NCBI GenBank assembly: GCA_004322215.1
Contig: SCSM01000006.1
Coordinates: forward strand, 19,186 to 83,185
DNA from: Bacteroidota bacterium
Lineage (GTDB): Bacteria; Bacteroidota; Ignavibacteria; Kapaibacteriales; UBA2268
Direction: 5' to 3'
Length of the DNA: 64,000 nucleotides
Of the stretch, positions 1-8,767 are shown one piece after another. The first letter of the stretch is position 1; each line of letters starts with the position of its first letter. Below the pieces are notes generated by a model, which was not told where the DNA came from, did not search any database, and saw only the letters and a list, made by a program, of their open reading frames with translations. A program made the position numbers and the translations under genes.

Positions 1-234
1 GTGGAAAGTTATTCAATAATAAAAATAAATTATAATGGAGTGATGGGAACAGTATTAAAATTAGAACTGGTGAATATTGAGGGAAATATAATCAAAGAGA
101 TTTATAATAACAAAATAGATAATGGTGTATTTAAAATTGAATTTAAATTGCAAGATGTAAATGATGGAGTATATTTTATATTAGCTAAAATTGAAGATAA
201 AGTTATACTAAAGCCATTAATTAAAATGAGATAA
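1..234 (+). CDS. C-terminal fragment of a T9SS-sorted secreted protein (partial at 5' end)
   Basis: The frame is open from the first base, so this is the 3' end of a gene that begins outside the window; the GTG at base 1 need not be its start. The 77 residues fit the last beta-sandwich of a Por/T9SS sorting domain: a GNIIKEI strand, then an IDNGVFKIEF strand, then DGVYFILAKI close to the end (residues about 56-65). In this family the domain is recognised at the outer membrane by the type IX secretion machinery and is removed or used for anchoring. The catalytic or binding part of the protein is not visible. Four other T9SS-type proteins or remnants lie in the window, so the assignment fits the genome. 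Confidence 0.6.
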   Translation: MESYSIIKINYNGVMGTVLKLELVNIEGNIIKEIYNNKIDNGVFKIEFKLQDVNDGVYFILAKIEDKVILKPLIKMR

Positions 235-260
235 TTAAAATGAACATGATTCGGATTAAT

Positions 261-288
261 AAAATCAGAAAATATTTTCAGATTTTTT
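261..288 (+). terminator. Probable intrinsic terminator after the T9SS gene
   Basis: AAAATC-A-GAAAAT is followed directly by ATTTTC-A-GATTTT and a T run, giving an AT-rich stem with one A-A mismatch about 27 bases after the stop codon. The stem is weak in GC, so this is a moderate call. Confidence 0.4.
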
Positions 289-414
289 GAGACCTTTATG
301 GCTTTCATGTGTCATTATATTTAGAGTAAAGTAAAAAAATGAAATATAATTATTAAGGGAGGTTTATAAATATAATTGTTACCTGTTGGTTTGATTTTTA
401 TACAGGGTAAGGCA

Positions 415-528
415 ATGAAAAAAAATAATTATTATAACAACCAGGTAGCATTTGTTTCAATCACTCTGATAATATTTACATTATTGATAATAGCGGCTGT
501 GGTTTCGATTAGCATAGGATTATTTTGA
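415..528 (+). CDS. Small single-span membrane protein (37 aa), unknown function
   Basis: A 37-codon frame runs from ATG 415 to TGA 528. The first ten residues are polar (MKKNNYYNNQ), followed by an unbroken hydrophobic stretch from about residue 11 to the end, rich in I, L, V and A: one transmembrane helix with almost nothing beyond it. Lysines at positions 2-3 suggest an N-in orientation or an uncleaved signal anchor. The ribosome-binding site is weak (GGGTAAGGCA just before the start). I do not recognise a family; it could be a small subunit of a membrane complex or a chance frame. Confidence 0.35.
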   Translation: MKKNNYYNNQVAFVSITLIIFTLLIIAAVVSISIGLF

Positions 529-559
529 ATTTTTGTTTTCTATAGTGATACATACTCGG

Positions 560-581
560 GGACAGAGATAGCTCTGTCCCT
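560..581. repeat. Perfect 9-bp inverted repeat (GGGACAGAG / CTCTGTCCC)
   Basis: GGGACAGAG (560-568), loop ATAG, CTCTGTCCC (573-581), followed by a C tract and not a T run, so it is not a standard terminator. A related palindrome (ACAGAAC-AAT-GTTCTGT preceded by GGG) lies at 21269-21285, which suggests a small dispersed palindromic family. Confidence 0.55.
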
Positions 582-651
582 CCCCCCCTATTCAATTATA
601 TATTTTTCAATTTAGAGTATAATTCATATTATTGCATTTCCATTTTTTCAT

Positions 652-1377
652 TTGATTTTGGAACTTGAATTATTGAGTAAAGTAAAATTAAACAAAGAAA
701 CGATTGAGCAAATAAAGGAAAGAATGAAGAAAATACTTGTGATTCTTTCTAAAGAATATCCGTATGCTCATATCCAGCTTGAATATGAAAATCCTTTTGA
801 ACTGATGGTATCAACTATACTCTCTGCACAATGCACGGACGCAAGAGTTAATAAAGTAACTGAAAAATTATTTAAAAAATACAAAAAACCGAAAGATTAC
901 GTAAATGTACCTGTTGAAGAACTTGAAAAAGATATTTTTTCAACGGGATATTACAAAGCAAAGGCAAGACACATTAAGCAGGCATCGAAAGTAATAATTG
1001 AAAAGTATAATGGAAAAGTTCCAGGCACAATGGATGAATTGTTAAAACTTCCCGGTGTTGGAAGGAAGACTGCTAATGTGATATTGGGACATTGTTACGA
1101 TACTCCGGGAATAGTTGTGGACACTCATGTAGGTAGAATTGCGAGGCGGCTTGGAATGACGGATTCAATGAATGCAGAAAAAATTGAATATGATTTGATG
1201 GAAATTATACCAAAAAAAGAATGGGTTATATTCACTCATTATTTGATTAATCACGGGAGAAAGGTATGCACTTCGAGAAAAGCGAAATGTGAACAATGCG
1301 TTGTATCTCAATTGTGTCCTTCTGCTTTTAAAATTGACAAAGATAGAGAATATGAGATTAAAAGTATTAACAATTGA
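652..1377 (+). CDS. nth: Endonuclease III, DNA glycosylase/AP lyase
   Basis: Base-excision repair enzyme that removes oxidised pyrimidines and cuts the abasic site by beta-elimination. The helix-hairpin-helix is LPGVGRKTANVILG, with the lysine that forms the Schiff base; the catalytic aspartate follows in VDTHVGRIARRLG. The C-terminus carries the [4Fe-4S] ligands C-x6-C-x2-C-x5-C (CTSRKAKCEQCVVSQLC). The frame can start at TTG 652 (241 aa), but ATG 724, preceded by AAAGGAA, gives a 217-residue protein closer to the usual length of about 211-220; I give the longest frame and favour 724. The next gene overlaps its 3' end by 26 bases, suggesting translational coupling. Confidence 0.95.
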   Translation: MILELELLSKVKLNKETIEQIKERMKKILVILSKEYPYAHIQLEYENPFELMVSTILSAQCTDARVNKVTEKLFKKYKKPKDYVNVPVEELEKDIFSTGYYKAKARHIKQASKVIIEKYNGKVPGTMDELLKLPGVGRKTANVILGHCYDTPGIVVDTHVGRIARRLGMTDSMNAEKIEYDLMEIIPKKEWVIFTHYLINHGRKVCTSRKAKCEQCVVSQLCPSAFKIDKDREYEIKSINN

Positions 1378-2107
1378 TTTTTGGAATACATTATTCGATT
1401 CATCTGGTGGAACCGAAAGAAATAATTACCGTCTTGCTGCTTTTATTAAGGAAGCTGATAAGTATGGAATTCAATTCAAAGCTGATGATTTTAATGAAGC
1501 AATAAAAAAATCCTGGGAATATTTCAATAATATATGGAAGAATGATATGAGAACTCCCTCCCCATACGAATCAGCTGAGTTCTTCTGGAAAAACTTAAAA
1601 CTTCCTTATGACAAAGATTCTATAAAAACTTTATCAGAAGAATTTGGCAATGCTATTCTTGTCAATCCTCCAAAGCTGATTGAAGGTGTGAAGGATTCAT
1701 TAGAAATATTGAGTAAGAAATTCAAACTCGGAATAGTTTCTGACACAGGGTTTTCACCAGGCACTGTTTTGAGAAAACTACTCGAAAAAAACTCAATCAT
1801 TTCTTATTTCGATGCTTTCAGTTTTAGTAATGAAACGGGTGTTTCCAAACCCCATCCCATAGCTTTTATGACTGTCTTGAACAACTTCGGTTGCAATCCG
1901 GAAGAAGCACTTCATATTGGAGACATTGAACAAACAGATATAGAAGGAGCTAAGAAACTCGGAATGAAAGCAATCAGATTCAAAGGAGATACAAGCTATC
2001 CCCTTACACCGGAACGTGAAGAATTTACAATTGCCGATGCAGAAGCAGAAAGCTGGAGTGAAATAGTAGAATTAATCAATAATTTATCAAAAAAAATTAT
2101 TACTTAA
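1352..2107 (+). CDS. HAD-superfamily hydrolase
   Basis: Haloacid-dehalogenase-fold hydrolase of 252 residues. Motif I is TIDFWNTLFD, whose first Asp is the nucleophile; motif II is GIVSDTG, motif III has the lysine in SKPHP, and motif IV is HIGDIEQTDIEGA. In phosphatase-type HADs motif I is DxDxT; here the second Asp is Trp (DFWNT), as in the many 'DLWNTL' members and comparable to the DAYGT of haloacid dehalogenases, so the substrate is uncertain. ATG 1352 is chosen because upstream residues would only repeat the end of nth in another frame and the core begins at once with MRLKVLTID. It overlaps nth by 26 bases. Confidence 0.8.
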   Translation: MRLKVLTIDFWNTLFDSSGGTERNNYRLAAFIKEADKYGIQFKADDFNEAIKKSWEYFNNIWKNDMRTPSPYESAEFFWKNLKLPYDKDSIKTLSEEFGNAILVNPPKLIEGVKDSLEILSKKFKLGIVSDTGFSPGTVLRKLLEKNSIISYFDAFSFSNETGVSKPHPIAFMTVLNNFGCNPEEALHIGDIEQTDIEGAKKLGMKAIRFKGDTSYPLTPEREEFTIADAEAESWSEIVELINNLSKKIIT

Positions 2108-2168
2108 AATTTCAGTACATTTTCATAAATTAAATAACTAATAATAATTTTATCGATTTAAAAATTGA

Positions 2169-3371
2169 ATGAGTATGAAAAATCTCAACTGTTACTTTTA
2201 TCATTTAGTATTTATTTTATTTATCTTCAATACTGCTATCATATTCTGTCAGAATCCAGCCAATGATATTTTATACAAGGCATACGAAAAATTAAAAAAA
2301 TACAAAAGCGTAGAATATAATGCAGCCATCGGTTTCAAGTTTTTAAGTGAAGATGACACAATTAAATTAAATGGAAAAGTATTTTTAACAAAAAATTTCA
2401 ATGATACTATATTTAAAGCAAATATATGGTTATCAGCAAATGATTCAACATTTAAGTTTTATGATTTAAAGAGTATTTATGACGTTAATACAAAGCAAAA
2501 ATCAGTAACAAAATATGACCCACATAAAGGCCAAAGTTGGATAATAACTGGTAATAATATAGATAATATTTTATGGAATTCATTTTTAAATCCTGAAAAA
2601 TTCAAGAAATTTACAGATTCAAGTAATTTGATTTCATTATTAAATGACACGCTAATAAATAATAAAAAATGCTATCAAATAATTATCAAACAACCTGACG
2701 AAAACGATTTTTCAGATAATCAGTGGCTGTTATTAATAAATCAATCAGACTTTGTACCAATTGTATCAAATTGGAAAATTAAATTTCAGGATAATTATCA
2801 AATTGATAACTTTAAACTTATTGATTATAGTTTTGACAATGTTCGTAAGGAAAAATATTCATTAAAACAAATACCCAGGTCATATAAAATAGATACTTAT
2901 AAACCGGAAGTTAATAAATCAGATTACAAACTGCTTGATAGCGGCAATGTTTCTCCTCAGATAACAGGTAAAAATTATCGAAATGATATGAAACTTGATA
3001 CAATTCATTTAAAAGGTATTATTACATTACTTGACTTTTGGTACACAAGTTGTTTTCCCTGCATTAAAGCGATTCCTGAAATTGAAAAATTAAATGATAA
3101 ATATCAAGATAAAATTCAAATTATTGGGATAAATTGTTATGATAATAACGAAAGAGGTGTTAGCCGTTTTCCAAAATTTTTAAAAAACAATAAAATTAAT
3201 TATAAAATTCTATTAACAGAGAAAGTTATTCCTGAAAAGTATAAGATAAAAGCTTGGCCAACTTTTTATATAATTGATAAAAATGGTTTTGTATATTATA
3301 CCAAACAAGGATTTTCTATCAATTTGTATGACGAACTTGATAATGTTTTAAATACTTTATTAAAAAAATAA
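2169..3371 (+). CDS. Exported thioredoxin-like (TlpA-type) protein with LolA-like N-domain
   Basis: Residues 1-28 form a signal peptide (a hydrophobic stretch ending near FCQNPAND). Residues about 29-250 are a beta-rich domain with the feel of LolA/outer-membrane lipoprotein-sorting relatives (YKAYEKLKKYKSVEYN, then repeated strand-turn segments). Residues about 255-400 are a thioredoxin fold: LDFWYTSCFPCIKAIPEIEK carries the redox pair C295-x-x-C298, and the cis-proline loop is KAWPTFYIID. Such proteins sit in the periplasm and reduce or oxidise client disulfides. Two in-frame ATGs (2169, 2175) are possible starts. It converges on the next gene through the shared terminator at 3390. Confidence 0.75.
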   Translation: MSMKNLNCYFYHLVFILFIFNTAIIFCQNPANDILYKAYEKLKKYKSVEYNAAIGFKFLSEDDTIKLNGKVFLTKNFNDTIFKANIWLSANDSTFKFYDLKSIYDVNTKQKSVTKYDPHKGQSWIITGNNIDNILWNSFLNPEKFKKFTDSSNLISLLNDTLINNKKCYQIIIKQPDENDFSDNQWLLLINQSDFVPIVSNWKIKFQDNYQIDNFKLIDYSFDNVRKEKYSLKQIPRSYKIDTYKPEVNKSDYKLLDSGNVSPQITGKNYRNDMKLDTIHLKGIITLLDFWYTSCFPCIKAIPEIEKLNDKYQDKIQIIGINCYDNNERGVSRFPKFLKNNKINYKILLTEKVIPEKYKIKAWPTFYIIDKNGFVYYTKQGFSINLYDELDNVLNTLLKK

Positions 3372-3389
3372 AACCACTTTTAGAATCAA

Positions 3390-3415
3390 AAAAGCCATCA
3401 TTTCTGATGGCTTTT
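3390..3415. terminator. Bidirectional intrinsic terminator
   Basis: An 11-bp perfect stem AAAAGCCATCA / TGATGGCTTTT with the 4-base loop TTTC. It has an A run on one side and a T run on the other, so it can end both the thioredoxin-like gene (+) and the lipoprotein gene (-), which converge here. Confidence 0.85.
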
Positions 3416-3439
3416 ATAATCTATCTGCACAATATTTAT

Positions 3440-4306
3440 CTATCTTAGTGTAATTCTTTTTGTTACACCATTAATTGTTACTTCACCAATTTTATCACAA
3501 GGTTCTCCGCCAATAGGGTCGTAGTTTAATATCATTGAATCCCCTTTATCATTCTGAATTGTTAATTTTCCGGAAACAAAAGTTGATGCACATCCAATTT
3601 GAACTTTCTTTTTTAATGGATAATTGGCGTCAATACTAACAGAGAATTCAACTCCCTTTCTATTAATTCCTTCTGCTGTCCCTGTGTAAACATATTCATC
3701 ATCCCAAATGTTTAGAGGAGTAGAATTTCCTGCAATTCTTTCTACAGTTCTGTTCGAATTCCATGATATTGTACCATTTTTTGTCGTAACACTTGCACTA
3801 TCAACTTCAATTGACCACTTATATTGCATTACTCTTTCAATGGTCTTTGTTCCGGTTACTTTATTGTCATTTACATAATAATCATCTAAAGAAACAATAA
3901 CTTTTGAACCGATTTGGCGATATGGACCAATGAATTGGGCATGGATTTTACCTCGCCTGTACATTCCGTCAAGACAAAGACAATTTGTTGTTCCAAAATC
4001 AATAGTAATTACCCTGTTAATCGTGTCAATTGACCTTGTCGCACAATTAGGAAGTAATTCCTGGTTAGGTGTTTGAATTTCATTTTGCTCATCATTTTTA
4101 CCAACAGACATTAATGGTGAGTTTTCTCCTTCATCATCCACAAATTCAAAAATTGACGAGTATTCACCTTCAACCAGGGCATTATCTTCCGCTGATTCGA
4201 TGTTTTCAATTATTGGATTTGTAGAATTGTTTTTACAACCGTACAAAGAAAGTGAAATAATAGCTAAAGCTATAATAACTAAGTTTAAATAATTTTTCAT
4301 AATCAC
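3440..4306 (-). CDS. Predicted lipoprotein, unknown function
   Basis: 288 residues. The N-terminus is a lipoprotein signal peptide with lipobox SLYGC (Cys24), followed by an acidic, disordered linker (about residues 28-85). The rest is beta-rich and has a cysteine pair in the pattern FGTTNCLCLDGMYRRGKI, then YYVNDNKVTGTKTIERV; I recall similar sequences among uncharacterised Bacteroidota lipoproteins but know no function. Two more cysteines (GCASTF, GEPCDK) near the C-terminus may form disulfides. It ends with TAG, showing that TAG is a working stop codon in this genome. No operon partner. Confidence 0.7.
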   Translation of the reverse strand: MIMKNYLNLVIIALAIISLSLYGCKNNSTNPIIENIESAEDNALVEGEYSSIFEFVDDEGENSPLMSVGKNDEQNEIQTPNQELLPNCATRSIDTINRVITIDFGTTNCLCLDGMYRRGKIHAQFIGPYRQIGSKVIVSLDDYYVNDNKVTGTKTIERVMQYKWSIEVDSASVTTKNGTISWNSNRTVERIAGNSTPLNIWDDEYVYTGTAEGINRKGVEFSVSIDANYPLKKKVQIGCASTFVSGKLTIQNDKGDSMILNYDPIGGEPCDKIGEVTINGVTKRITLR

Positions 4307-4461
4307 TCCGATTAATTTAAAAAATAATTTTTTTTTATTTGACTTAACTGGCCCAAAAAAGGTTTAATCTTAAAAAATATCAAATATAAATTAAGTCTGG
4401 AAATTTTGTAATTGACTATATTTCTTTTAACAAATTTTATTTAATATTTAGCAATCTAAAT

Positions 4462-5589
4462 TTATAATTTCTTAATATAAATCCTTCTTCTTTTATGTAA
4501 AACAGGATTGAAGAATTTCCATTCACGCTGTACTTTTGTATTGTTTTCGAGCTCCTGGTTCGATTCTGCATATTTGAAACCAAGTTTCATTGCACTTTTG
4601 ACTATTTCGAGTACCATAACTGTATCAACACCTTTTCCTCTATATTCTTTTTTTACTCCTGCGAAGAGGAAATCAATTGTTTCATAAGTCTTCAATCCTT
4701 TTAATATATGAAAGATGCCGAATGGGAAAAGCCGGCCTTTTGCTTTCTGAAATGCTTTCGATAGCGAGGGCATTGAAACAAGAAATCCTACCATTTCATT
4801 ATTTTCATTGAATACAAACTTTACAAGCTCTTTGTTAATGAAAGATATATACTTATTTATATAGTAATGAACTTGTTTTTCGGTCAGAGGTACTGTGCCG
4901 TAGTTTTCAATGAAAGTGTCTTCGAGCAAACTGAATAATTCTTTAGCATGCTTTTTGTATTCTCTTATCGAATCATACTCAGCTATACGATAGTTATATC
5001 TTTTCTTAATCCAATCATTCATTTTGAGAAGGTTATCAGGTATTCCTGTGTCATAAGGTGGAGTGGATGAATATTCAACAAAATCTATTTCTTTTTCAAA
5101 TCCGTATTGTTCTAATAATTTTTGATAATAAGGGTAATGATAGTAGGATGCAATTGTAGGAAGTTTGTCGAAACCCTCTATTAATAATCCTTGTGGATCT
5201 AAATCGCAAAATCCATGAGGTCCGGTTATTTCTTTCATTCCTAAATTTCTACCCCAATCTTCAGCTTTTTGAAACAATGCAGATGCTATGTCAAAATCGT
5301 TTATTGTATCAAACCATCCAAACCGTATATGTTTAGTATTATATTTTTTATTTGCCGGTTTATTTAAAATAGCGGCTATTCTGCCAACAATATCTTTATT
5401 ATAATGAGCAAGGAATAATTTGACTTCACAAACTTCAAAAGCAGGATTTTTAGTTGGTTTGAATGTTTCAATTTCATCTCTGAGTAATTGAGGTACATAA
5501 TATTGATTATTTTTGAATAATTCCAATGGGAATTTTACAAATTCTTTCAATTGTTTATTAGTCAGGACTTCACTTATTTCAATAGTCAA
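4462..5589 (-). CDS. GNAT-like N-acetyltransferase family protein (YghO-type)
   Basis: 375 residues, no signal peptide. The sequence matches the family of E. coli YghO: an N-terminal part with YVPQLLRDEIETF and KNPAFE, a central GPHGFCDLDPQGLLIEGFD segment, and a C-terminal acyl-CoA-binding-like segment AGVKKEYRGKGVDTVMVLEI, where RGKG resembles the GNAT motif A (R/QxxGxG/A). The family is poorly characterised; some members are annotated as acetyltransferases of unknown substrate. It is a single gene with about 260 bases between it and the divergent OmpA gene. Confidence 0.65.
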   Translation of the reverse strand: MTIEISEVLTNKQLKEFVKFPLELFKNNQYYVPQLLRDEIETFKPTKNPAFEVCEVKLFLAHYNKDIVGRIAAILNKPANKKYNTKHIRFGWFDTINDFDIASALFQKAEDWGRNLGMKEITGPHGFCDLDPQGLLIEGFDKLPTIASYYHYPYYQKLLEQYGFEKEIDFVEYSSTPPYDTGIPDNLLKMNDWIKKRYNYRIAEYDSIREYKKHAKELFSLLEDTFIENYGTVPLTEKQVHYYINKYISFINKELVKFVFNENNEMVGFLVSMPSLSKAFQKAKGRLFPFGIFHILKGLKTYETIDFLFAGVKKEYRGKGVDTVMVLEIVKSAMKLGFKYAESNQELENNTKVQREWKFFNPVLHKRRRIYIKKL

Positions 5590-5768
5590 TATTCACCTGT
5601 CTATTATTGGTTGTTACAATTTGAAAATTATTTCTAAAAATTGATATTACTCTGTCAATGACAGCTAAGGTACAATATTAAAAATAAGAAAAAAATTATT
5701 TTTATTCTACAAAATTAAATTCTTCAAAAAAAATAATTAAAAAGATATTTATATAAATCCATTTTGTT

Positions 5769-5776
5769 TATATTTG
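5769..5776 (+). promoter_or_regulatory. Possible -7 element (TATATTTG) for the OmpA/TSP3 gene
   Basis: TATATTTG matches the Bacteroidota -7 consensus TAnnTTTG and lies 78 bases before the ATG. I see no convincing TTTG about 19 bases upstream, so this is a weak call. Confidence 0.3.
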
Positions 5777-5853
5777 GATTATATGATTTGTTAAGACGTG
5801 CATTTTATTTAAAATCTGCAAATTAGAAATTAATAAAATATAATGGAGGAATA

Positions 5854-8061
5854 ATGAAAAAATTAATTCTTGCTGTGATTCTCATTGCTTTTTTGTTTCA
5901 AGAAACAAATGCTCAAAGTGAAGGGGGACGCCTTGCTTTCGGTTTCAATGGCGGATTAAGCAAATACTGGGGCGAATTTACAGATAATCAGTTCTGGCTC
6001 CAGGGACAAGGTTTTTTACGATATAATATAATCAGAACTTTATCTCTTCAGGCATCATTCGGGTTGACTCAAATCAGGTATAAAACCGATGCAGATGCAC
6101 TTAAATCCTACCCTAACTATTTTGGTCAGGACGCTAAACAAGGTTATAAGTATCCGGGTTTAGCCGCATTAATTACAGATAAGAATTCTGACAGAATTTT
6201 AACTTATGAACTGACTTTATCATATAATTTCTTTCCCTCGCAAACATTCGTACCTCATGTTTTTGTCGGATTAGGCTATATGAGTTTTGAACCCAAAATT
6301 GGCGATACCGGATATGAAGGAGCTGCACCAAATAATTCATTGGGAAACTATAAAAAATCAAATATGGAATTTCCTATGGGTATCGGATTTGAAACATATC
6401 TTAATGATGACCTTGTATTGAATGCAAATGTTACTTATAGAATACTCGGAACAGATTATTTAGATGATTTAGCTGATAAAGATTATACTGGGCCAACTCA
6501 ATCGGGTGTTCAATCGAAATATGCCGGTTCAAAGGGCGACGATAAACTACTTACATTTGGATTGGGATTAACCTATTACATACTCGGTGAAACCGATTAT
6601 GATGGTGATGGCTTGACAAATGACAGGGAAAGAGAACTCGGCACAGACCCGCGTAATCCGGATACAGACGGAGATGGATTGAAGGATGGTGAGGAAGTTG
6701 ACAATTATCATTCAAATCCTAAAAACCCTGATACAGATGGTGATGGTTTGAACGATTATGATGAACCGATGAAATATAAGACATCTAATTTGAAAGCGGA
6801 TACGGATGCAGACGGCGTTAATGATGGTGAAGAACTAACAAGGAAAATTGACCCTCTTAATCCCGATACTGACGGTGACAAGCTTTTAGATGGAGATGAA
6901 GTTAACAAATACATGACAAATCCATTAAATTCCGATACTGACGGAGATGAACTTACTGATGGCGATGAAGTGTTGAAGTATAATACCAATCCCAAAGCCA
7001 ATGATACGGATAATGATGGTTTGAAGGACGGCGAAGAAGTCAACATGTACAAAACAAATCCTGCACTTGCCGATACAGACAACGATGGCTTAAACGATGG
7101 TATGGAAATCCGTCAGTACAAGACAGACCCGGCAAATTCCGATACAGATGGTGACGGATTAAATGACGGTGCTGAAATTAATGAATATGGAACAAATCCG
7201 ACTGTTATGGATACAGACGGAGACAATATAAATGATGGTGACGAAGTACGTAAATACAAGACTAATCCTGTTTCTGACGATACAGATAAAGACGGTCTGA
7301 AAGATGGTGAGGAAATTTTGACTTATAAGACTGACCCGACTATCCCGGATTCAGATAATGATGGTTTGAAAGATGGAGATGAGGTATTAGTATATAAAAC
7401 TAATCCTACAAATGCGGACACTGATGCAGATATGTTGAATGACGGTGATGAGGTTTTGAAATATAAGACCGACCCGTTAGCGACCGATACTGACAAAGAC
7501 AAGCTTGCCGACGGTGAGGAAGTTAATAAATTCAAGACTGACCCTGCTAATCCTGATACTGACGGTGACAAAGTTATTGACGGAGACGATGATTGTCCTT
7601 TGGTTGCCGGTGAACCAAGTATGACAAAAGGCAAGAACGGATGTCCTCAGCCACCGAAGATTGGCACTAAAACTGATTTCCCGGATATACTATTTATCGT
7701 GAATACTGATAAATTTAATTTCGATTACCCGGCAACCTCGCTGAATCTTGCCAAACTTCTCGAGTACGTAAAACAATGCGAAGGATTGTCTGTTGTCATC
7801 GAAGGTCATGCTTCAGAAGAAGGAAATAAGAAGCGTAACCAGGAATTATCTGAATTGAGAGCAAAAAAGGTTGTCGAATGGCTTTTATCCCAGGGAGTAA
7901 AAGCTACATCAATTAGTGGTGCAGTTGGCTACGGTTCATCTCAGCCGAAAGTCAAAGAACCGACTGGTGCTGCATTGAAGAAAATGTCAAAGGAGAATTT
8001 AGAAAATATACGGAAGCAAAACAGGCGAATTACCGTAAAAATTACTAAAACTTGTGACTGA
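5854..8061 (+). CDS. OmpA-family outer-membrane protein with 15 thrombospondin type-3 repeats
   Basis: 735 residues. Signal peptide at 1-20 (cleavage near TNAQS). Residues about 21-245 form a small outer-membrane beta-barrel (alternating strands, Gly/Tyr-rich). Residues about 248-580 are 15 tandem 22-23-residue units of the form DTDGDGLxDGEEVxxYxTNP, the calcium-binding TSP3 repeat. Residues about 605-735 are an OmpA C-terminal peptidoglycan-binding domain: [20 protein letters not shown] and RAKKVVEWL, then [11 protein letters not shown]. The Asp of the usual GHTD motif is Ser here, so the diaminopimelate contact may differ. The rod-like repeats probably bridge outer membrane and peptidoglycan. 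The ATG follows GGAGG by 7 bases. A terminator follows at 8077. Confidence 0.9.
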   Translation: MKKLILAVILIAFLFQETNAQSEGGRLAFGFNGGLSKYWGEFTDNQFWLQGQGFLRYNIIRTLSLQASFGLTQIRYKTDADALKSYPNYFGQDAKQGYKYPGLAALITDKNSDRILTYELTLSYNFFPSQTFVPHVFVGLGYMSFEPKIGDTGYEGAAPNNSLGNYKKSNMEFPMGIGFETYLNDDLVLNANVTYRILGTDYLDDLADKDYTGPTQSGVQSKYAGSKGDDKLLTFGLGLTYYILGETDYDGDGLTNDRERELGTDPRNPDTDGDGLKDGEEVDNYHSNPKNPDTDGDGLNDYDEPMKYKTSNLKADTDADGVNDGEELTRKIDPLNPDTDGDKLLDGDEVNKYMTNPLNSDTDGDELTDGDEVLKYNTNPKANDTDNDGLKDGEEVNMYKTNPALADTDNDGLNDGMEIRQYKTDPANSDTDGDGLNDGAEINEYGTNPTVMDTDGDNINDGDEVRKYKTNPVSDDTDKDGLKDGEEILTYKTDPTIPDSDNDGLKDGDEVLVYKTNPTNADTDADMLNDGDEVLKYKTDPLATDTDKDKLADGEEVNKFKTDPANPDTDGDKVIDGDDDCPLVAGEPSMTKGKNGCPQPPKIGTKTDFPDILFIVNTDKFNFDYPATSLNLAKLLEYVKQCEGLSVVIEGHASEEGNKKRNQELSELRAKKVVEWLLSQGVKATSISGAVGYGSSQPKVKEPTGAALKKMSKENLENIRKQNRRITVKITKTCD
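6595..7596 (+). repeat. Tandem 66-69-bp coding repeats (TSP3 units)
   Basis: Fifteen imperfect in-frame repeats encode the calcium-binding TSP3 units of the OmpA protein. Each has the core GATACnGAnnnTGAnGG. The DNA has diverged more than the protein, which points to old duplication under protein-level selection. Confidence 0.8.
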
Positions 8062-8076
8062 TAATTACTTATTACA

Positions 8077-8108
8077 GGGGGTATGAATCCATCATACTCC
8101 CTTTATTT
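8077..8108 (+). terminator. Intrinsic terminator after the OmpA gene
   Basis: GGGGGTATGA, loop ATCCA, TCATACTCCC: ten pairs with one G-U, followed by CTTTATTT, 16 bases after the TGA stop. Confidence 0.8.
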
Positions 8109-8767
8109 ATACGGCGATAACTAGAGGACAGTTAAAAAACTAATTTTTTATTCATTTAAATATGAATTTGTATTAAGATTGTTTTAAAAAAATTTTGATT
8201 TGAATATTAAATTTGTTTATATTTAAATAAATTAAATTTTGGGTTATTTAGGTTAATTTATTTTTTTTATAATTCTCTGAAATGAATCGGTGTTTAAATA
8301 ACAATTTGAAAGGAGGATTAAAAATAAAGATTTATACTTCAACTTTGTTTTCGGAAATTGGAAACACTATTCAAACAATGAGAGGATTGCTTATGAAGTG
8401 GCTTAGAACCTTAGAAAACCGGTTATAAGTTCATTCCATAAAGTTCACAATAATAATTCTTCAAAGTTGCTCACTTTACAAATAGTGAGTTGAATTGAAA
8501 TAATTTTAAATTTTATTAGCTTTAGTTATGATTTGTTATTTTCTCCCGATACAAAACATAATGAATTTAAAGAACAGAATTTCTTTAGGGGATATTTTGT
8601 TCAACAGGAATTATTTTGATTCTGGTTAAATACTACACAGGCATCATCAGATAATAATAAATCTTCACAAGTTAAATCAAATTTTTATAAAAAAAATCAA
8701 AGGGTAATAAATTATTTAAGTAAATAGGTTTAGTTATAAATTATGTTCAATTAATAATAAGTATTAT
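8109..8767 (+). other. Long leader region before the SusC/SusD genes
   Basis: About 660 bases without a recognisable gene. It holds a strong Shine-Dalgarno-like AAAGGAGG at 8308-8315 with no ATG at the proper distance, and a 16-codon frame (ATG 8378 to TAA 8428, MRGLLMKWLRTLENRL) that could be a leader peptide but may be chance. I find no known riboswitch core. The length suggests a long 5' untranslated region or a small RNA ahead of the uptake operon, which is inference. Confidence 0.3.

Noticed and set aside
6595..7596. Tandem repeats suggesting a CRISPR array or satellite
   Set aside because: The repeats are in frame, vary at synonymous sites and encode TSP3 calcium-binding units; there are no unique spacers of constant size.
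6756..7634. Minus-strand open frames of 103-108 codons across the TSP3 repeats
   Set aside because: They are antisense shadows of the repeat codons (low-complexity SSSPSxSxS-type translations) without homology or ribosome-binding sites.
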